A DNA stretch of 56,264 nt from Limisphaerales bacterium (GTDB taxonomy: Bacteria; Verrucomicrobiota; Verrucomicrobiia; Limisphaerales; UBA11358): assembly GCA_003134375.1 (NCBI GenBank), contig PLAY01000119.1, positions 1 to 56,264 on the forward strand, read 5' to 3'. The translations under genes were made by a program, and so were the position numbers. The notes under the pieces are model-generated. The model saw only the letters and a program-made list of their open reading frames with translations, did no database searches and was not told the DNA's origin. Shown here one piece after another: positions 8,390 to 16,728 of the stretch; the first letter of the stretch is position 1; each line of letters begins with the position of its first letter.

Positions 8390-8614
8390 CTATTTTGCAG
8401 CCCATGTGCCGACCCGCTTGCGAACCTCATCAATGGAAACCCCTTTGCCGGCATCAATGTCATGGACGGCTTCATCCAGCGAGCGCAGCAGGCGTTGTTC
8501 TTCCAACACCGTCAGTTCCGGCTCGCTTTGAGAATTGAGCCAGAGTTGCAAAGCCTTCCGTTCGCGGTTCGGAAGCCGGGCGACGGCGTCTTGAATTTCA
8601 ACCAACGTGCTCAT
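8390..8614 (-). CDS. Addiction-module antitoxin-like small protein, apparently orphan
   Basis: A 74-residue helical acidic protein from ATG 8614. The N-terminal half (EIQDAVARLPNRERKALQLWL) is predicted helical. The C-terminal part, LDEAVHDIDAGKGVSIDEVRKRV, has the style of antitoxins paired with RelE/ParE or PIN toxins, where a helix ending in D/E-V-x-x-R contacts the toxin. No toxin gene follows it: downstream on its strand lies only the repeat copy and dnaE. It sits exactly between the two long direct repeats, so it may have been trapped or carried by the duplication. The family call is moderate; the absence of a toxin partner is directly visible. Confidence 0.6.
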   Translation of the reverse strand: MSTLVEIQDAVARLPNRERKALQLWLNSQSEPELTVLEEQRLLRSLDEAVHDIDAGKGVSIDEVRKRVGTWAAK

Positions 8615-8665
8615 GGCAATGGAAAACTACCGCGCCGTTCCCATTTTGGCAAACGGCAATTCCCG

Positions 8666-9039
8666 TCATGCGCCTTGTCCACCAGCCGGTCCACCCGGCA
8701 GGCGCCATCGAGCAGGGAATACTCGGGGTGCAGATGAAAATGGACAAAATCGACGTGTGGCATGAAGAGAGTTTAACTTTTCACCACCAAGACACCAAGA
8801 CGCAAAGTTTTTGAAAAATTATCGAAACGACGGCGGCTCCTTAACATAGCCACGTGGCAAAAAATGTTTCACGTCCTCCCTCATCCCGGCCTTCTCCCCA
8901 AGGAGAAGGAGAATCGATCGCCGTCTTCTTTGAAAACCCAGCGACTGGATTGGCTGGATGGTCTGCCGAAAATACACAAACGTGCAATGGCGGTTCCTTC
9001 TCCTGGGGGAGAAGGCTGGGATGAGGGCGAGCGTCAAAA
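8666..9039. repeat. Long direct repeat, copy 2 (dead copy of dnaE 5' end)
   Basis: Matches 8003-8374 over its full length with a few percent differences. It contains the dnaE start region in the same frame, read on the minus strand from about 8763. The dnaE frame is not continued beyond the repeat edge, so this is a non-coding relic. The remaining 128 bp up to 9167 show nothing recognisable. Confidence 0.85.
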
Positions 9040-9167
9040 CAACCTTTTCATTCTTCCAGATGTCCGCTGGGTCTCGAAATCCCCGAGCCAAGAAAGAGCA
9101 TTAGGTTCATTGCACCTCAATCCTACCCGGGCATCTGAACGAAACAATGCAATGCACAACTGGCCGT

Positions 9168-10277
9168 TTATTTCTTAAAAAAATCCTTGATGACGGCGGC
9201 CACGCGCTGGATTTGCGGGTCGGTCAATTCAGGGAAAATCGGCAGGCTGAGGCATTCACGCGCGGCTTTTTCGGCAACGGGAAAATCGCCGAGCTTGTGG
9301 CCGAGGCTGGCGTAGCACTTTTGCAGATGCAGCGGCAGCGGGTAATGCAGCGCGCAACCGACGCCGCTGGCTTCGAGATGTTTTTTCAAGTCATCGCGGC
9401 GCGGGTGGCGCACGACGTAGAGATGATACGCACTTTCGGCCCAGGCAGCCTCGCGCGGCAGTTGCAACGGCGTGTCCGCCAGCAGTTCATGGTAGCGATG
9501 GGCCACGCGGCGGCGTTCCGCCGTCCATTTCGTCAGATGTTTCAGCTTCACGCCGAGCACTGCGCCTTGAATGCCTTCCATCCGATAATTGTATCCGACT
9601 TCGTCGTGATAATAACGCACGGTGGAGCCGTGCTCGCGCAGGGCGCGGGCGCGCTTGTCAAAAGCCGGGTTGTTCGTCACCAGCGCTCCGCCTTCGCCGC
9701 ACGCGCCGAGGTTTTTGCCCGGATAAAAGCTGAAGCAGGAAATTTCGCCGAACGTGCCGACAATTTTGCCCTTGTATTTCGCGCCGTGCGATTGGGCGGT
9801 GTCCTCGACGAGCGGCAATTTATGTTTGCGGCAAATTGCCAGGATCGGATCGAGGTCGAACGGATGACCGTAAAGATGCACCGGCATGACGGCCTTGGTG
9901 CGCGGCGTGATGGCGCGTTCGACCAGCTTGGGGTCGAGATTGAAGGTGGCGTCGTCAACGTCCACAAAGACCGGCTTCGCGCCGACGTAGGAAATGGCCC
10001 AGCTCGTCGCGACGAACGTGAATGGCGTGGTGACGACCTCGTCGCCGGGGCCGACACCGAGCAGCAGCATCGCCACGTGCAGCGCCGAGGTGCCGCTGTT
10101 GAACCCGGCGCAATGTTCCGCGCCGATGAACTTGGCGAAGTCCTTTTCGAACTGCGCCACGTCGGGGCCGAGGCAAAAGGAGCAGTTGTCAATTGTCCGC
10201 GCAATGACGGCGTCCAGTTCTTTGCGGAGCGGGCGCAATTGCGCCACGAGGTCGAGATAAGGAATTTTGTCGTTCAT
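9168..10277 (-). CDS. DegT/DnrJ/EryC1/StrS-family PLP sugar aminotransferase
   Basis: A 369-residue PLP-dependent aminotransferase that converts a nucleotide-activated keto sugar to an amino sugar. Visible family marks: the N-terminal IPYLDLVAQ, the substrate/PLP site GFNSGTSALHVAMLLLGVGPGD, EDTAQSHGA, and the PLP lysine in SFYPGKNLGACGEGG near residue 183. The SAYHLYVVR stretch near the C-terminus is also typical. I start at ATG 10277 because the conserved protein begins there; a TTG at 10343 would add 22 residues of no clear character. It follows the GT9 gene on the same strand with about 90 bp between, suggesting a shared role in making an amino-sugar donor for the polysaccharide. Confidence 0.93.
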   Translation of the reverse strand: MNDKIPYLDLVAQLRPLRKELDAVIARTIDNCSFCLGPDVAQFEKDFAKFIGAEHCAGFNSGTSALHVAMLLLGVGPGDEVVTTPFTFVATSWAISYVGAKPVFVDVDDATFNLDPKLVERAITPRTKAVMPVHLYGHPFDLDPILAICRKHKLPLVEDTAQSHGAKYKGKIVGTFGEISCFSFYPGKNLGACGEGGALVTNNPAFDKRARALREHGSTVRYYHDEVGYNYRMEGIQGAVLGVKLKHLTKWTAERRRVAHRYHELLADTPLQLPREAAWAESAYHLYVVRHPRRDDLKKHLEASGVGCALHYPLPLHLQKCYASLGHKLGDFPVAEKAARECLSLPIFPELTDPQIQRVAAVIKDFFKK

Positions 10278-10364
10278 TTCGCCGCTGAAAATAATCCGGT
10301 TGTGCGGCGATAAACAATCCAAATATTCCGTGGTTGGTTGCAACGCCGCTGTAATTGAGTGTTT

Positions 10365-11378
10365 TCATCCCGGCTTTAAAAGATTTTGCAGGCAGGTGAA
10401 AACCTGTTCTGGCGTGATGGCTGCGAGGCAATGATTCGCACTCTGGCAAATGCTGACATTGCCACAGGAACACAAACTTCCCGTCAGGACCTGATGCTGT
10501 TCGCCGATGGGCGCCCACCGCACGGGGGGACTCGGGCCAAACAGCGAAATCGTCGGCACGCCCAGCCCGGCGGCAAAATGCAGCGGTCCGGTGTCGCCCG
10601 AGACAAACCCTGCGGCGCGCTTGAGAACGGCAAGATACAAGGCCAGGTCGGGAATCGGCTGCAACCCCGGTGCGTCCGGGGCCAGCCGCTTGAAATTGCC
10701 CAGCAATGATTCCTCGCGTGCGCCGGTGCCGGTGGCGAAAATCAATTTGAGTCCGGCAGCGGCGGCCAGTTGATAAAGCGCCACCCAATGCGTCAACGGC
10801 CACTCCTTTTTCGGCTGGCTGGATGCCAGGTGGCAGATGATTTTCCGCTCCGGCAGGAATTTTTGAGCAGCGGCGGCCAGGGCCGGGTCGGTGTGAATTT
10901 CCGGTTCGAGCGAACCGGGGGCGATGTCCCACGCGGAAAGCAGATGCATCATCCGCGACGACTCGTGCTCCAGTTTGTTTTCCCGCACCACGCGCTGGTG
11001 GTAGCAAAATCGGCGGCCAAAAAATCCGCCGCGCTGCGCCCAGCCGAGCCGCCGGCGCGCGCCGATCAGAAAACTCAAGATGGCGCCGCGATCATTGCTG
11101 GCGAAATCCACCGAGCGGTCGAAGCGTTCGCGGCGCAGCGCGCGGACCACCGGCCAGGTTTGGCCCAGGCTCGCGCTTCCGCGCCGGCGCGGCATCGGCC
11201 AGACGCGGTCGAGCCACGGCAGATGCTGGAACAGCGGCGCGATTTCCTCCGGCACCAGCAGATGCAATTCACCGTTCGGACAGTGGCCGCGAATCGCCCG
11301 CAGCGCCGGGGTCATCAGCACCGCGTCGCCGAAGTATTTGAACTGGAGGGCGAGAATTTTTTCGGGCCGCGAGCGCAT
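10365..11378 (-). CDS. Glycosyltransferase family 9 (heptosyltransferase-like)
   Basis: About 337 residues. The GT9 pattern is clear: an N-terminal Rossmann-like start (KILALQFKYFGDAVLMTPALRAI) and the C-terminal donor site VSGDTGPLHFAAGLGVPTISLFG. The latter matches ADP-heptose:LPS heptosyltransferases such as WaaC/WaaF, which act on the cytoplasmic face of the inner membrane. A CSCGNVSICQSANHC stretch near the end is cysteine-rich, as in related proteins. The start is ATG 11378; the frame stays open further but that part is translated repeat sequence (11419-11528). It precedes the DegT gene and follows the ABC exporter on the same strand. The exact sugar is unknown. Confidence 0.9.
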   Translation of the reverse strand: MRSRPEKILALQFKYFGDAVLMTPALRAIRGHCPNGELHLLVPEEIAPLFQHLPWLDRVWPMPRRRGSASLGQTWPVVRALRRERFDRSVDFASNDRGAILSFLIGARRRLGWAQRGGFFGRRFCYHQRVVRENKLEHESSRMMHLLSAWDIAPGSLEPEIHTDPALAAAAQKFLPERKIICHLASSQPKKEWPLTHWVALYQLAAAAGLKLIFATGTGAREESLLGNFKRLAPDAPGLQPIPDLALYLAVLKRAAGFVSGDTGPLHFAAGLGVPTISLFGPSPPVRWAPIGEQHQVLTGSLCSCGNVSICQSANHCLAAITPEQVFTCLQNLLKPG

Positions 11379-11418
11379 GGTGCAAACTAGTGACACGGGC
11401 ATCCTGCCGGACCGTTTG

Positions 11419-11528
11419 AACGCAGAGGCGCAAAGCTCGCAGAGGTTCGCGGAGAAAACCCAAAATTTGGACAAGTTGGAATGGGAATGAAGCTCTGCGA
11501 TCCTCCGCGTTCTCCGCGTCTCTGCGTT
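11419..11528. repeat. Inverted repeat element of the AACGCAGAGNCGC family
   Basis: An arm beginning AACGCAGAGGCGCAAAG and an opposite arm ending CCGCGTCTCTGCGTT frame about 50 bp of unrelated sequence. Partial palindromes of the other family flank it (near 11390-11410 and 11570-11592). It fills the 235-bp gap between the ABC exporter and the GT9 gene. A relative lies at 53789-53947. Confidence 0.75.
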
Positions 11529-11613
11529 AAAAAATGCTCCCGCCCGCAGCGTGGTTTCGGTTTGGAGCTGAACAGGCGAGATGCCTGTTTCACTGGATTT
11601 TCGGGCCGCGCGT

Positions 11614-13443
11614 TCACGACGCAAATTGCAGTTCGTAAAGTTTTTGATAAACGCCGCCGTGTTTGATCAACTCATCATGCCGGCCCGTTTCAACGATGCG
11701 GCCCTGGTCCAGGACGACAATCACGTCGGCGTGGAAAATGGTGGAGAGCCGGTGGGCGATGCAAATAGTCGTGCGACCTTTCATCAGTTCGTCGAGCGCG
11801 GACTGCACGGCGCGTTCGGATTCGGTGTCGAGCGCGCTGGTGGCTTCATCGAGGACCAGAATGGGGGCATTTTTCAGCACGGCGCGGGCGATGGCGAGCC
11901 GCTGGCGCTGGCCGCCGGAAAGGGAAACGCCTTTTTCACCGATGACGGCGTCGAAACCTTCGGGCCTTTGCGTGATGAATTCGTAAGCGTGGGCGTGCTT
12001 CGCGGCGGCGCTGATTTCCTCGTTCGTCGCGCCGAGGCGGCCGAGTTCGATGTTCCGGCGGACGGTGTCGTTGAACAAAATGTTTTCCTGCGCGACGACG
12101 GCGATTTGATTCCGCAGGTCGCGCGTGGAAACGTCGCGCAAATCCACGCCGCCGATTTTGATCGTGCCGTGCACGGGGTCGTAAAAACGCAGGAGCAAAT
12201 TGGCCAGTGTGGTTTTGCCGGAGCCGCTGGCGCCGACCAGCGCGACCAGCTGGCCGGCTTTGACGGTGAGGTTGATGTTTCGCAACACCGGCTTTTCGCC
12301 ATAGTTGAAATCAAGGTTTTCAAACACGATGTCGGCCTTGTCCGCATGAAGCATTTTGGGCGCGTCAGGTTCCGGCACGGAATTTTTCAGGGCGAGCAGC
12401 TCAAAGACGCGTTCGCTGGCGGCGCGCGCCTGGTGAAGCTGGTTGTGCAGCCGCGTGAGCGACTTGATGGGCGGGTAAATCATCACGATGGCGAGGATAA
12501 ACATGAAGAAATCCGACGCCTTGGGCCGCTGGTCGGCCGGCAGGCTCTGCACATAAAAGAAAACCAGCGCGATCCCCGTGGCCCCGAATAATTCCATGAG
12601 CTGGCTGGGAATTTCGTTGGCGCGGAGGACGCGCATGAGCTGGCTGACGTATTTTTTGGTCGTGGCCTTGAATTGTTCGATAACGGTGGCTTCCAGGTTG
12701 TAGGCTTTGATGACACGGTTGCCGGTGAAGGACTCATGCATGAGATTGGTCAGCTCGGCGTTGTATTCCTGAACGGCGCGGGCGGATTTGCGGACCTTGC
12801 GTCCATAAATAATGATCGGCACGATGCACACGGGGAAAACCACGATGGACACCAGCGTCAACATGGGCTGGAGGATCAGCAGGACGACGAGCGTGCAAAG
12901 GATGGTTACCGGGTCTTTGACGGCGGAGGCAAACGAACTGCCAACGATGCTGTAAAGCACCTGCGTGTCGTTGGTGATGCGCGCGATCAAATCGCCAGTG
13001 CTGGCGCGGTTGAAAAATCCTAGCGAAAGATTTTGCAGGTGACCGAACAGTTTTGTGCGGATATCGGCGATGGCGTGCATGGCCGACCAGTTCGTCAGAT
13101 AAACACTCAAGTAGGACAGTGTGTTGCGGAGCAGCACGATGGCGGGAATGGCGCCCGCCACCAGCGCCCAGCCCAGTTGCGAGGTGGGGGCGGGCAATTC
13201 CGGCGCCGCCGAGACCAGCCGATCCGTGAAGGGATGAATCCAGTGCGGTGTCTTCGCCAGATGTTCGGCGAGCTGTTCGTGGAAATTGGTCGAGCCGGTG
13301 AAAATTAGGTCCATAACCACCTTGGCGGCACCCAGCATCACGCCATTGGTCAGGCCGTATAAAGTGCCGCAAAACAGGCCGAGGAAAAAGCGCCCGCGAT
13401 AAGGCCGGACGAAGCCCCAGAGTTGGCGTAAAAACGCGGTCAT
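11614..13443 (-). CDS. MsbA-like ABC exporter (fused membrane and ATPase domains)
   Basis: 609 residues from ATG 13443. The first 330 residues form the six-helix type I exporter domain (RFFLGLFCGTLYGLTNG, AIPAIVLLRNTLSYLSVYL, two central helices around PVTILCTLVVLLIL). The ATPase domain follows, with Walker A GASGSGKTT near 405, signature LSGGQRQRLAIARAV, and Walker B ILVLDEATSALD. Such half-transporters dimerise and flip lipid A or lipid-linked glycans. In a polysaccharide locus without a visible Wzx flippase it is a reasonable candidate for the flippase step, an inference from context. It is divergent from the GT11-like gene at 13580. Confidence 0.93.
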   Translation of the reverse strand: MTAFLRQLWGFVRPYRGRFFLGLFCGTLYGLTNGVMLGAAKVVMDLIFTGSTNFHEQLAEHLAKTPHWIHPFTDRLVSAAPELPAPTSQLGWALVAGAIPAIVLLRNTLSYLSVYLTNWSAMHAIADIRTKLFGHLQNLSLGFFNRASTGDLIARITNDTQVLYSIVGSSFASAVKDPVTILCTLVVLLILQPMLTLVSIVVFPVCIVPIIIYGRKVRKSARAVQEYNAELTNLMHESFTGNRVIKAYNLEATVIEQFKATTKKYVSQLMRVLRANEIPSQLMELFGATGIALVFFYVQSLPADQRPKASDFFMFILAIVMIYPPIKSLTRLHNQLHQARAASERVFELLALKNSVPEPDAPKMLHADKADIVFENLDFNYGEKPVLRNINLTVKAGQLVALVGASGSGKTTLANLLLRFYDPVHGTIKIGGVDLRDVSTRDLRNQIAVVAQENILFNDTVRRNIELGRLGATNEEISAAAKHAHAYEFITQRPEGFDAVIGEKGVSLSGGQRQRLAIARAVLKNAPILVLDEATSALDTESERAVQSALDELMKGRTTICIAHRLSTIFHADVIVVLDQGRIVETGRHDELIKHGGVYQKLYELQFAS

Positions 13444-13579
13444 TGAGATCGGGATTGTGGTCTTTTGCCTCATCTTGTGCGAGAACTTTTCCCCCAACCG
13501 GTCTTTTCGACGAAAGCTTGCCAGATGCCCGGCCAACCGGGAAGATTTGCCCGAAACAATCCGTCAATTTCCGAAATCC

Positions 13580-14506
13580 ATGCGGTCGGCTGATAATAAA
13601 ATCCTCGTCATTGGACTGCGAACCGGCCGGCTGGCGAACCGGCTGGTGTTGTTTGCCAATGTCATCGGCTTTGCCGCCGAACACGGCCATCGCGTCGTTA
13701 ATGTCGCCTTTCATTCCTACGCCCATCTCTTTGAAAGCACGCGCCGGGACATCTATTGTCGCTATCCCGTCGCCCGGCACCGGAGCCTCTTCGACGTGAT
13801 CCCGGGCATGGCGCCGGCCATCCGCAAGTCGAGGATTTTCTACCAGTTCATCCGCCGGGCCAGCGAGTGGAACGACCTTTTTCCGATCCTGGGCAAAAGC
13901 GTGTTCACCCTCCGGGAGGTTTCCAGTCAGACCATTTTGCTGGACGCTCCGGAGGTGCAATCCCGCATGGCCGACGCCAAAATAGTTTTTGTGCATGGCT
14001 GGCGGATTCGCGCGCCTGAATCCGTGCGGCGGCAGGCAGACAAAATCAGGGATTATTTCCGGCCTGTTGCCGGACTCGAAGCCGCCAGCCGGCAGGTGGT
14101 GGGGCGGCTGCGGCAGGTGGCGGAAGTGATTATTGGGGTTCATCTCCGCCAAGGCGATTATCGCACATGGAAACAGGGGCGATACTTTTTCCCGCCCGAA
14201 CGGTATGCCGCCTGGATGCGCGAACTGGCCGCACAATTTCCCGGCCGCAAGACGGCTTTTTTCGCATGCAGCGATGAACCGCGACAGGCGTCGGAATTCC
14301 CCGGGCTCGCGGTTGCGATTGGCACCGGACCGCCGATCGTGGATTTATATGCTCTGGCCGGATGTGATTATATTTTGGGCCCGCCCAGCACCTTTTCGCA
14401 ATGGGCGTCCTTTTACGGCAACAAGCCGCTGTATCACCTCCGCAGTGGCGACGACCGGGTTGAACGCGAAAAGTTCCGCGTTTCCCATCTGGAGGAGATA
14501 CCCTGA
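13580..14506 (+). CDS. Fucosyltransferase-like glycosyltransferase (GT11 type)
   Basis: A 308-residue cytoplasmic glycosyltransferase. The N-terminus (LVIGLRTGRLANRLVLFAN) is of the type seen at the start of alpha-1,2-fucosyltransferases. The donor-binding motif GVHLRQGDY near residue 195 matches their HxRxGDY. The C-terminal part, DYILGPPSTFSQWASFYG, also matches the family (a Gly-Pro-x-Ser-x-Phe-x-x-Trp-x-S patch). I chose ATG 13580; the open frame extends 41 codons upstream into what should be the shared promoter region with the divergent ABC exporter. GDP-fucose use is inferred; no GDP-fucose synthesis genes are in the window. Confidence 0.75.
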   Translation: MRSADNKILVIGLRTGRLANRLVLFANVIGFAAEHGHRVVNVAFHSYAHLFESTRRDIYCRYPVARHRSLFDVIPGMAPAIRKSRIFYQFIRRASEWNDLFPILGKSVFTLREVSSQTILLDAPEVQSRMADAKIVFVHGWRIRAPESVRRQADKIRDYFRPVAGLEAASRQVVGRLRQVAEVIIGVHLRQGDYRTWKQGRYFFPPERYAAWMRELAAQFPGRKTAFFACSDEPRQASEFPGLAVAIGTGPPIVDLYALAGCDYILGPPSTFSQWASFYGNKPLYHLRSGDDRVEREKFRVSHLEEIP

Positions 14507-14625
14507 TGCCTCGGAGTCACACGGCAAATGAGCGCCAGCCGACAAGTGTCAAATTGCGCCCTTTCGAAGACGGGCGGCTGGATTCCATTGCGCGTCAACT
14601 CCCGGTTTGATAATTCTGTGGCAGA

Positions 14626-15777
14626 ATGAAGATTGCTTTTCTGGTCACCGACCTCCGTGAATGCGAGTGCGGCTATTCCGAAGTGACCCCCCGTTTCCCC
14701 GGGGGGATTGCTTCCTTGTTCGACGGTTTTGCGCGCCTGCCCGAAGTGGAGGTGCATGTAATCTCGTGCTTGCAACGGCGTGTGCAATCGCCGGAGAAAT
14801 TGGCAGACAACCTCTGGTATCACGCGTTACATGTGCCGAAAATCGGCTGGCTGCGCACCGGTTATCAAGGTTGCATCCGTGCCGTCCGAAGGAAGCTGCG
14901 TGAGATTCAACCGGACATTGTGCATGGATCGGGGACGGAGCGGGATTGTGCCATCAGCGCCGTGTTTTCGGGCTTTCTTAATGTCGTGACCATTCAAGGG
15001 AACATGGCGGAGCTGGCGCGTTTGTTCAAGGCTCCCATGGGAAGTTATTACTGGCTGACGGCCCGGCTTGAAAACTTCATCCTGCCGCGCACGGCCGGGG
15101 TGTTTTGCAATTCATCTTACACAGAAGCATTGGTCCGACCCCGCGCCCGGAGAATCTGGCGGGTGCCACATCCCCTGCGACAGGCTTTTCTCGATCCGCC
15201 CCCGAATCCGGAACCACGTCCCTGCATTTTGCTGAATGTGGGGGTCATCTCTCCGCGAAAACGCCAGTTGGAGTTGTTGGAGGTGGCCGAGGCGCTTCAT
15301 CGGCAGGGGTTGAAGTTCGAATTCCGTTTTGTCGGTATTACCTACCCCGCCGCCGCGGCATACACAGAGGCGTTTCTTAAGCGGATCAAACCGATGGAGT
15401 CGGCAGGATATGCGCGCTATCTGGGCACGCCGCCGGACGATGAATTGCTTCATTACTATGACTCGGCGGCAGCCATGGTACATTTTCCAACCGAAGAATC
15501 CTTCGGCATGGTGGTGCTGGAAGGGCTGGGGCGGGACTTGAAGTTTTTCGGCGCGCAGCTGGGAGGCATTGTGGACCTTGCGAAAGACATGCCCGGAGCG
15601 GAACTTTTCGCGCCGGATGATTGGCCCGGTTTGACCGCCGCCATTGCCCATTGGATTGCCGGGGGACATCCCCGGCCCACGGGCACGGCCGCCCTCATCC
15701 GGGAACGTTATCATCCCGAAACCATTGCGAGGCGGCACGTGGAAATTTATCGGGAGTTGCTCAATCTCTCCTCCTGA
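14626..15777 (+). CDS. Glycosyltransferase family 4 (GT-B fold)
   Basis: 383 residues. The N-terminal acceptor domain includes the Gly-rich loop FPGGIASLFDGFARL and IVHGSGTERDC. The donor domain begins at CILLNVGVISPRKRQLELLEVAEAL and carries MVHFPTEESFGMVVLEGL, the conserved Glu-x7-Glu (EX7E) motif of GT4 retaining enzymes. An ATG start at 14626 is preceded by an AT-rich stretch. It likely adds one sugar to the lipid-linked repeat unit. It follows the GT11-like gene by 120 bp and precedes the acetyltransferase; a shared transcript is possible. Confidence 0.9.
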   Translation: MKIAFLVTDLRECECGYSEVTPRFPGGIASLFDGFARLPEVEVHVISCLQRRVQSPEKLADNLWYHALHVPKIGWLRTGYQGCIRAVRRKLREIQPDIVHGSGTERDCAISAVFSGFLNVVTIQGNMAELARLFKAPMGSYYWLTARLENFILPRTAGVFCNSSYTEALVRPRARRIWRVPHPLRQAFLDPPPNPEPRPCILLNVGVISPRKRQLELLEVAEALHRQGLKFEFRFVGITYPAAAAYTEAFLKRIKPMESAGYARYLGTPPDDELLHYYDSAAAMVHFPTEESFGMVVLEGLGRDLKFFGAQLGGIVDLAKDMPGAELFAPDDWPGLTAAIAHWIAGGHPRPTGTAALIRERYHPETIARRHVEIYRELLNLSS

Positions 15778-15794
15778 AAACGTCCGGGTCGTTG

Positions 15795-15919
15795 AATAAG
15801 GAAACCAGGAAAGCAGGAAGGGGAGCTGGTTCACTCCCTGTTTGTTCGAGTATTTCGAGCCTTTGTGGTTCAAATCCCCTTATTTGGGATCTTACTCTTG
15901 GTCTCATGGATTCCTTATT
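15795..15919. repeat. Composite repeat with AATAAGGAA / TTCCTTATT ends
   Basis: Perfect 9-bp inverted ends enclose a short-period stretch (GAAACCAGGAAAGCAGGAA) and a segment ending GAGCCTTTGTGGTT. The latter resembles the complement of the AACCACAAAGG class of intergenic repeats. It occupies most of the 205-bp gap between two coding genes. No tRNA is present despite a T-arm-like GGTTCAAATCC. Confidence 0.6.
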
Positions 15920-15982
15920 GAAGCATCCTGACCCTGATAATTTGACCTTGCTCTGCCCACCCAATCAGGTACTTAACCGCCC

Positions 15983-16627
15983 ATGCCAAAGCAAAGTTGG
16001 GCGGAATGTGCCGGGTTTATGTTGAGTCAATTGCGAACTTCTTTATCGTGGTTTTGGTCCCTCGAAGCCAGGCTGAAGGGCGTCAGGGTGGGCCGGGGCG
16101 TCATCTTTGTCGGGCGGCCGCTCATCAGTGTGGCCAAAGGCTCCCGGCTTCAACTCGGGAACAACGTGAAAATCAACAGTTCGCTCCGGGCCAATCCCCT
16201 CGGCTGTTTCCAGCCGAGTGTTCTCAGGACATTGTGTCCGGACGCCGAGCTTGTTTTGGAAGCGAATGCGGGCATCAGCGGGTGTGTTCTCTGTGCGGCC
16301 AATTCCATTCAAATCGGTGAAGGCACCAACATCGGTTCCGGAGCGTTATTAATGGACACAGATCTTCACCAACCCGCCGGCCAGTGGGATTGGGGCAATG
16401 ACCCCGGACGGGGGGCCAGGCCAATTCACATTGGACGCGGCGTGTTTATCGGCGCCCGCGCCATCGTGCTCAAGGGCGTCACGATTGGTGACCGGGCCGT
16501 GGTGGGGGCGGGAGCCGTGGTCACCAAACCCGTTCCGCCACGCCACTTTGCCGTGGGCAATCCCGCCCGGATCGTGCCTATTCCGGACACCTATTTTACG
16601 GCGGGACCGGAAACGCAATTGGATTGA
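15983..16627 (+). CDS. Left-handed beta-helix (hexapeptide) O-acetyltransferase
   Basis: 214 residues with repeating hexapeptides of the [LIV]-G-x4 type: SIQIGEGTNIGSGALL, then HIGRGVFIGARAIVLKGVTIGDRAVVGAGAVVTKPVP. The end PPRHFAVGNPARIV is standard for maltose/galactoside/WbbJ-like acetyltransferases. It probably transfers acetyl from acetyl-CoA to a sugar hydroxyl or amine of the polysaccharide; the catalytic His is likely in DTDLHQP near residue 130. The start may be ATG 15983 or ATG 16019; the homologous region begins after the latter, so the first 12 residues are uncertain. Confidence 0.9.
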   Translation: MPKQSWAECAGFMLSQLRTSLSWFWSLEARLKGVRVGRGVIFVGRPLISVAKGSRLQLGNNVKINSSLRANPLGCFQPSVLRTLCPDAELVLEANAGISGCVLCAANSIQIGEGTNIGSGALLMDTDLHQPAGQWDWGNDPGRGARPIHIGRGVFIGARAIVLKGVTIGDRAVVGAGAVVTKPVPPRHFAVGNPARIVPIPDTYFTAGPETQLD

Positions 16628-16728
16628 GTGGGAACAATTCTTGCGAAGGGTTCAATGCCTCGGATATAGTGAATTCAAGTGAATTCAATCACATGACGAA
16701 TCCGTGGTTAAAATAATGGGAATGAAGA

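Noticed and set aside
11379..11624. Upstream extension of the GT9 reading frame
   Set aside because: The extra residues are translated repeat (ETRRTRR...LCELCASAF) and precede the normal family start at 11378.
15860..15890. A tRNA T-arm-like GGTTCAAATCC
   Set aside because: The flanking bases do not form a 5-bp T-stem, and no acceptor or anticodon arm exists nearby; it belongs to a repeat of the AACCACAAAGG class.
16195..16255. Palindrome-like CTCGGCTGTTTCCAGCCGAG in the hexapeptide acetyltransferase, similar to the in-frame elements
   Set aside because: The encoded NPLG...VLRT...PGAELxL-type sequence is normal for this enzyme family, so it is probably native sequence and not an insertion.
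16668..16694. GTGAATTCAAGTGAATTCAATCAC short direct/inverted repeat before the ligase-like gene
   Set aside because: Too short and not tied to any recognisable promoter; a chance duplication is equally likely.
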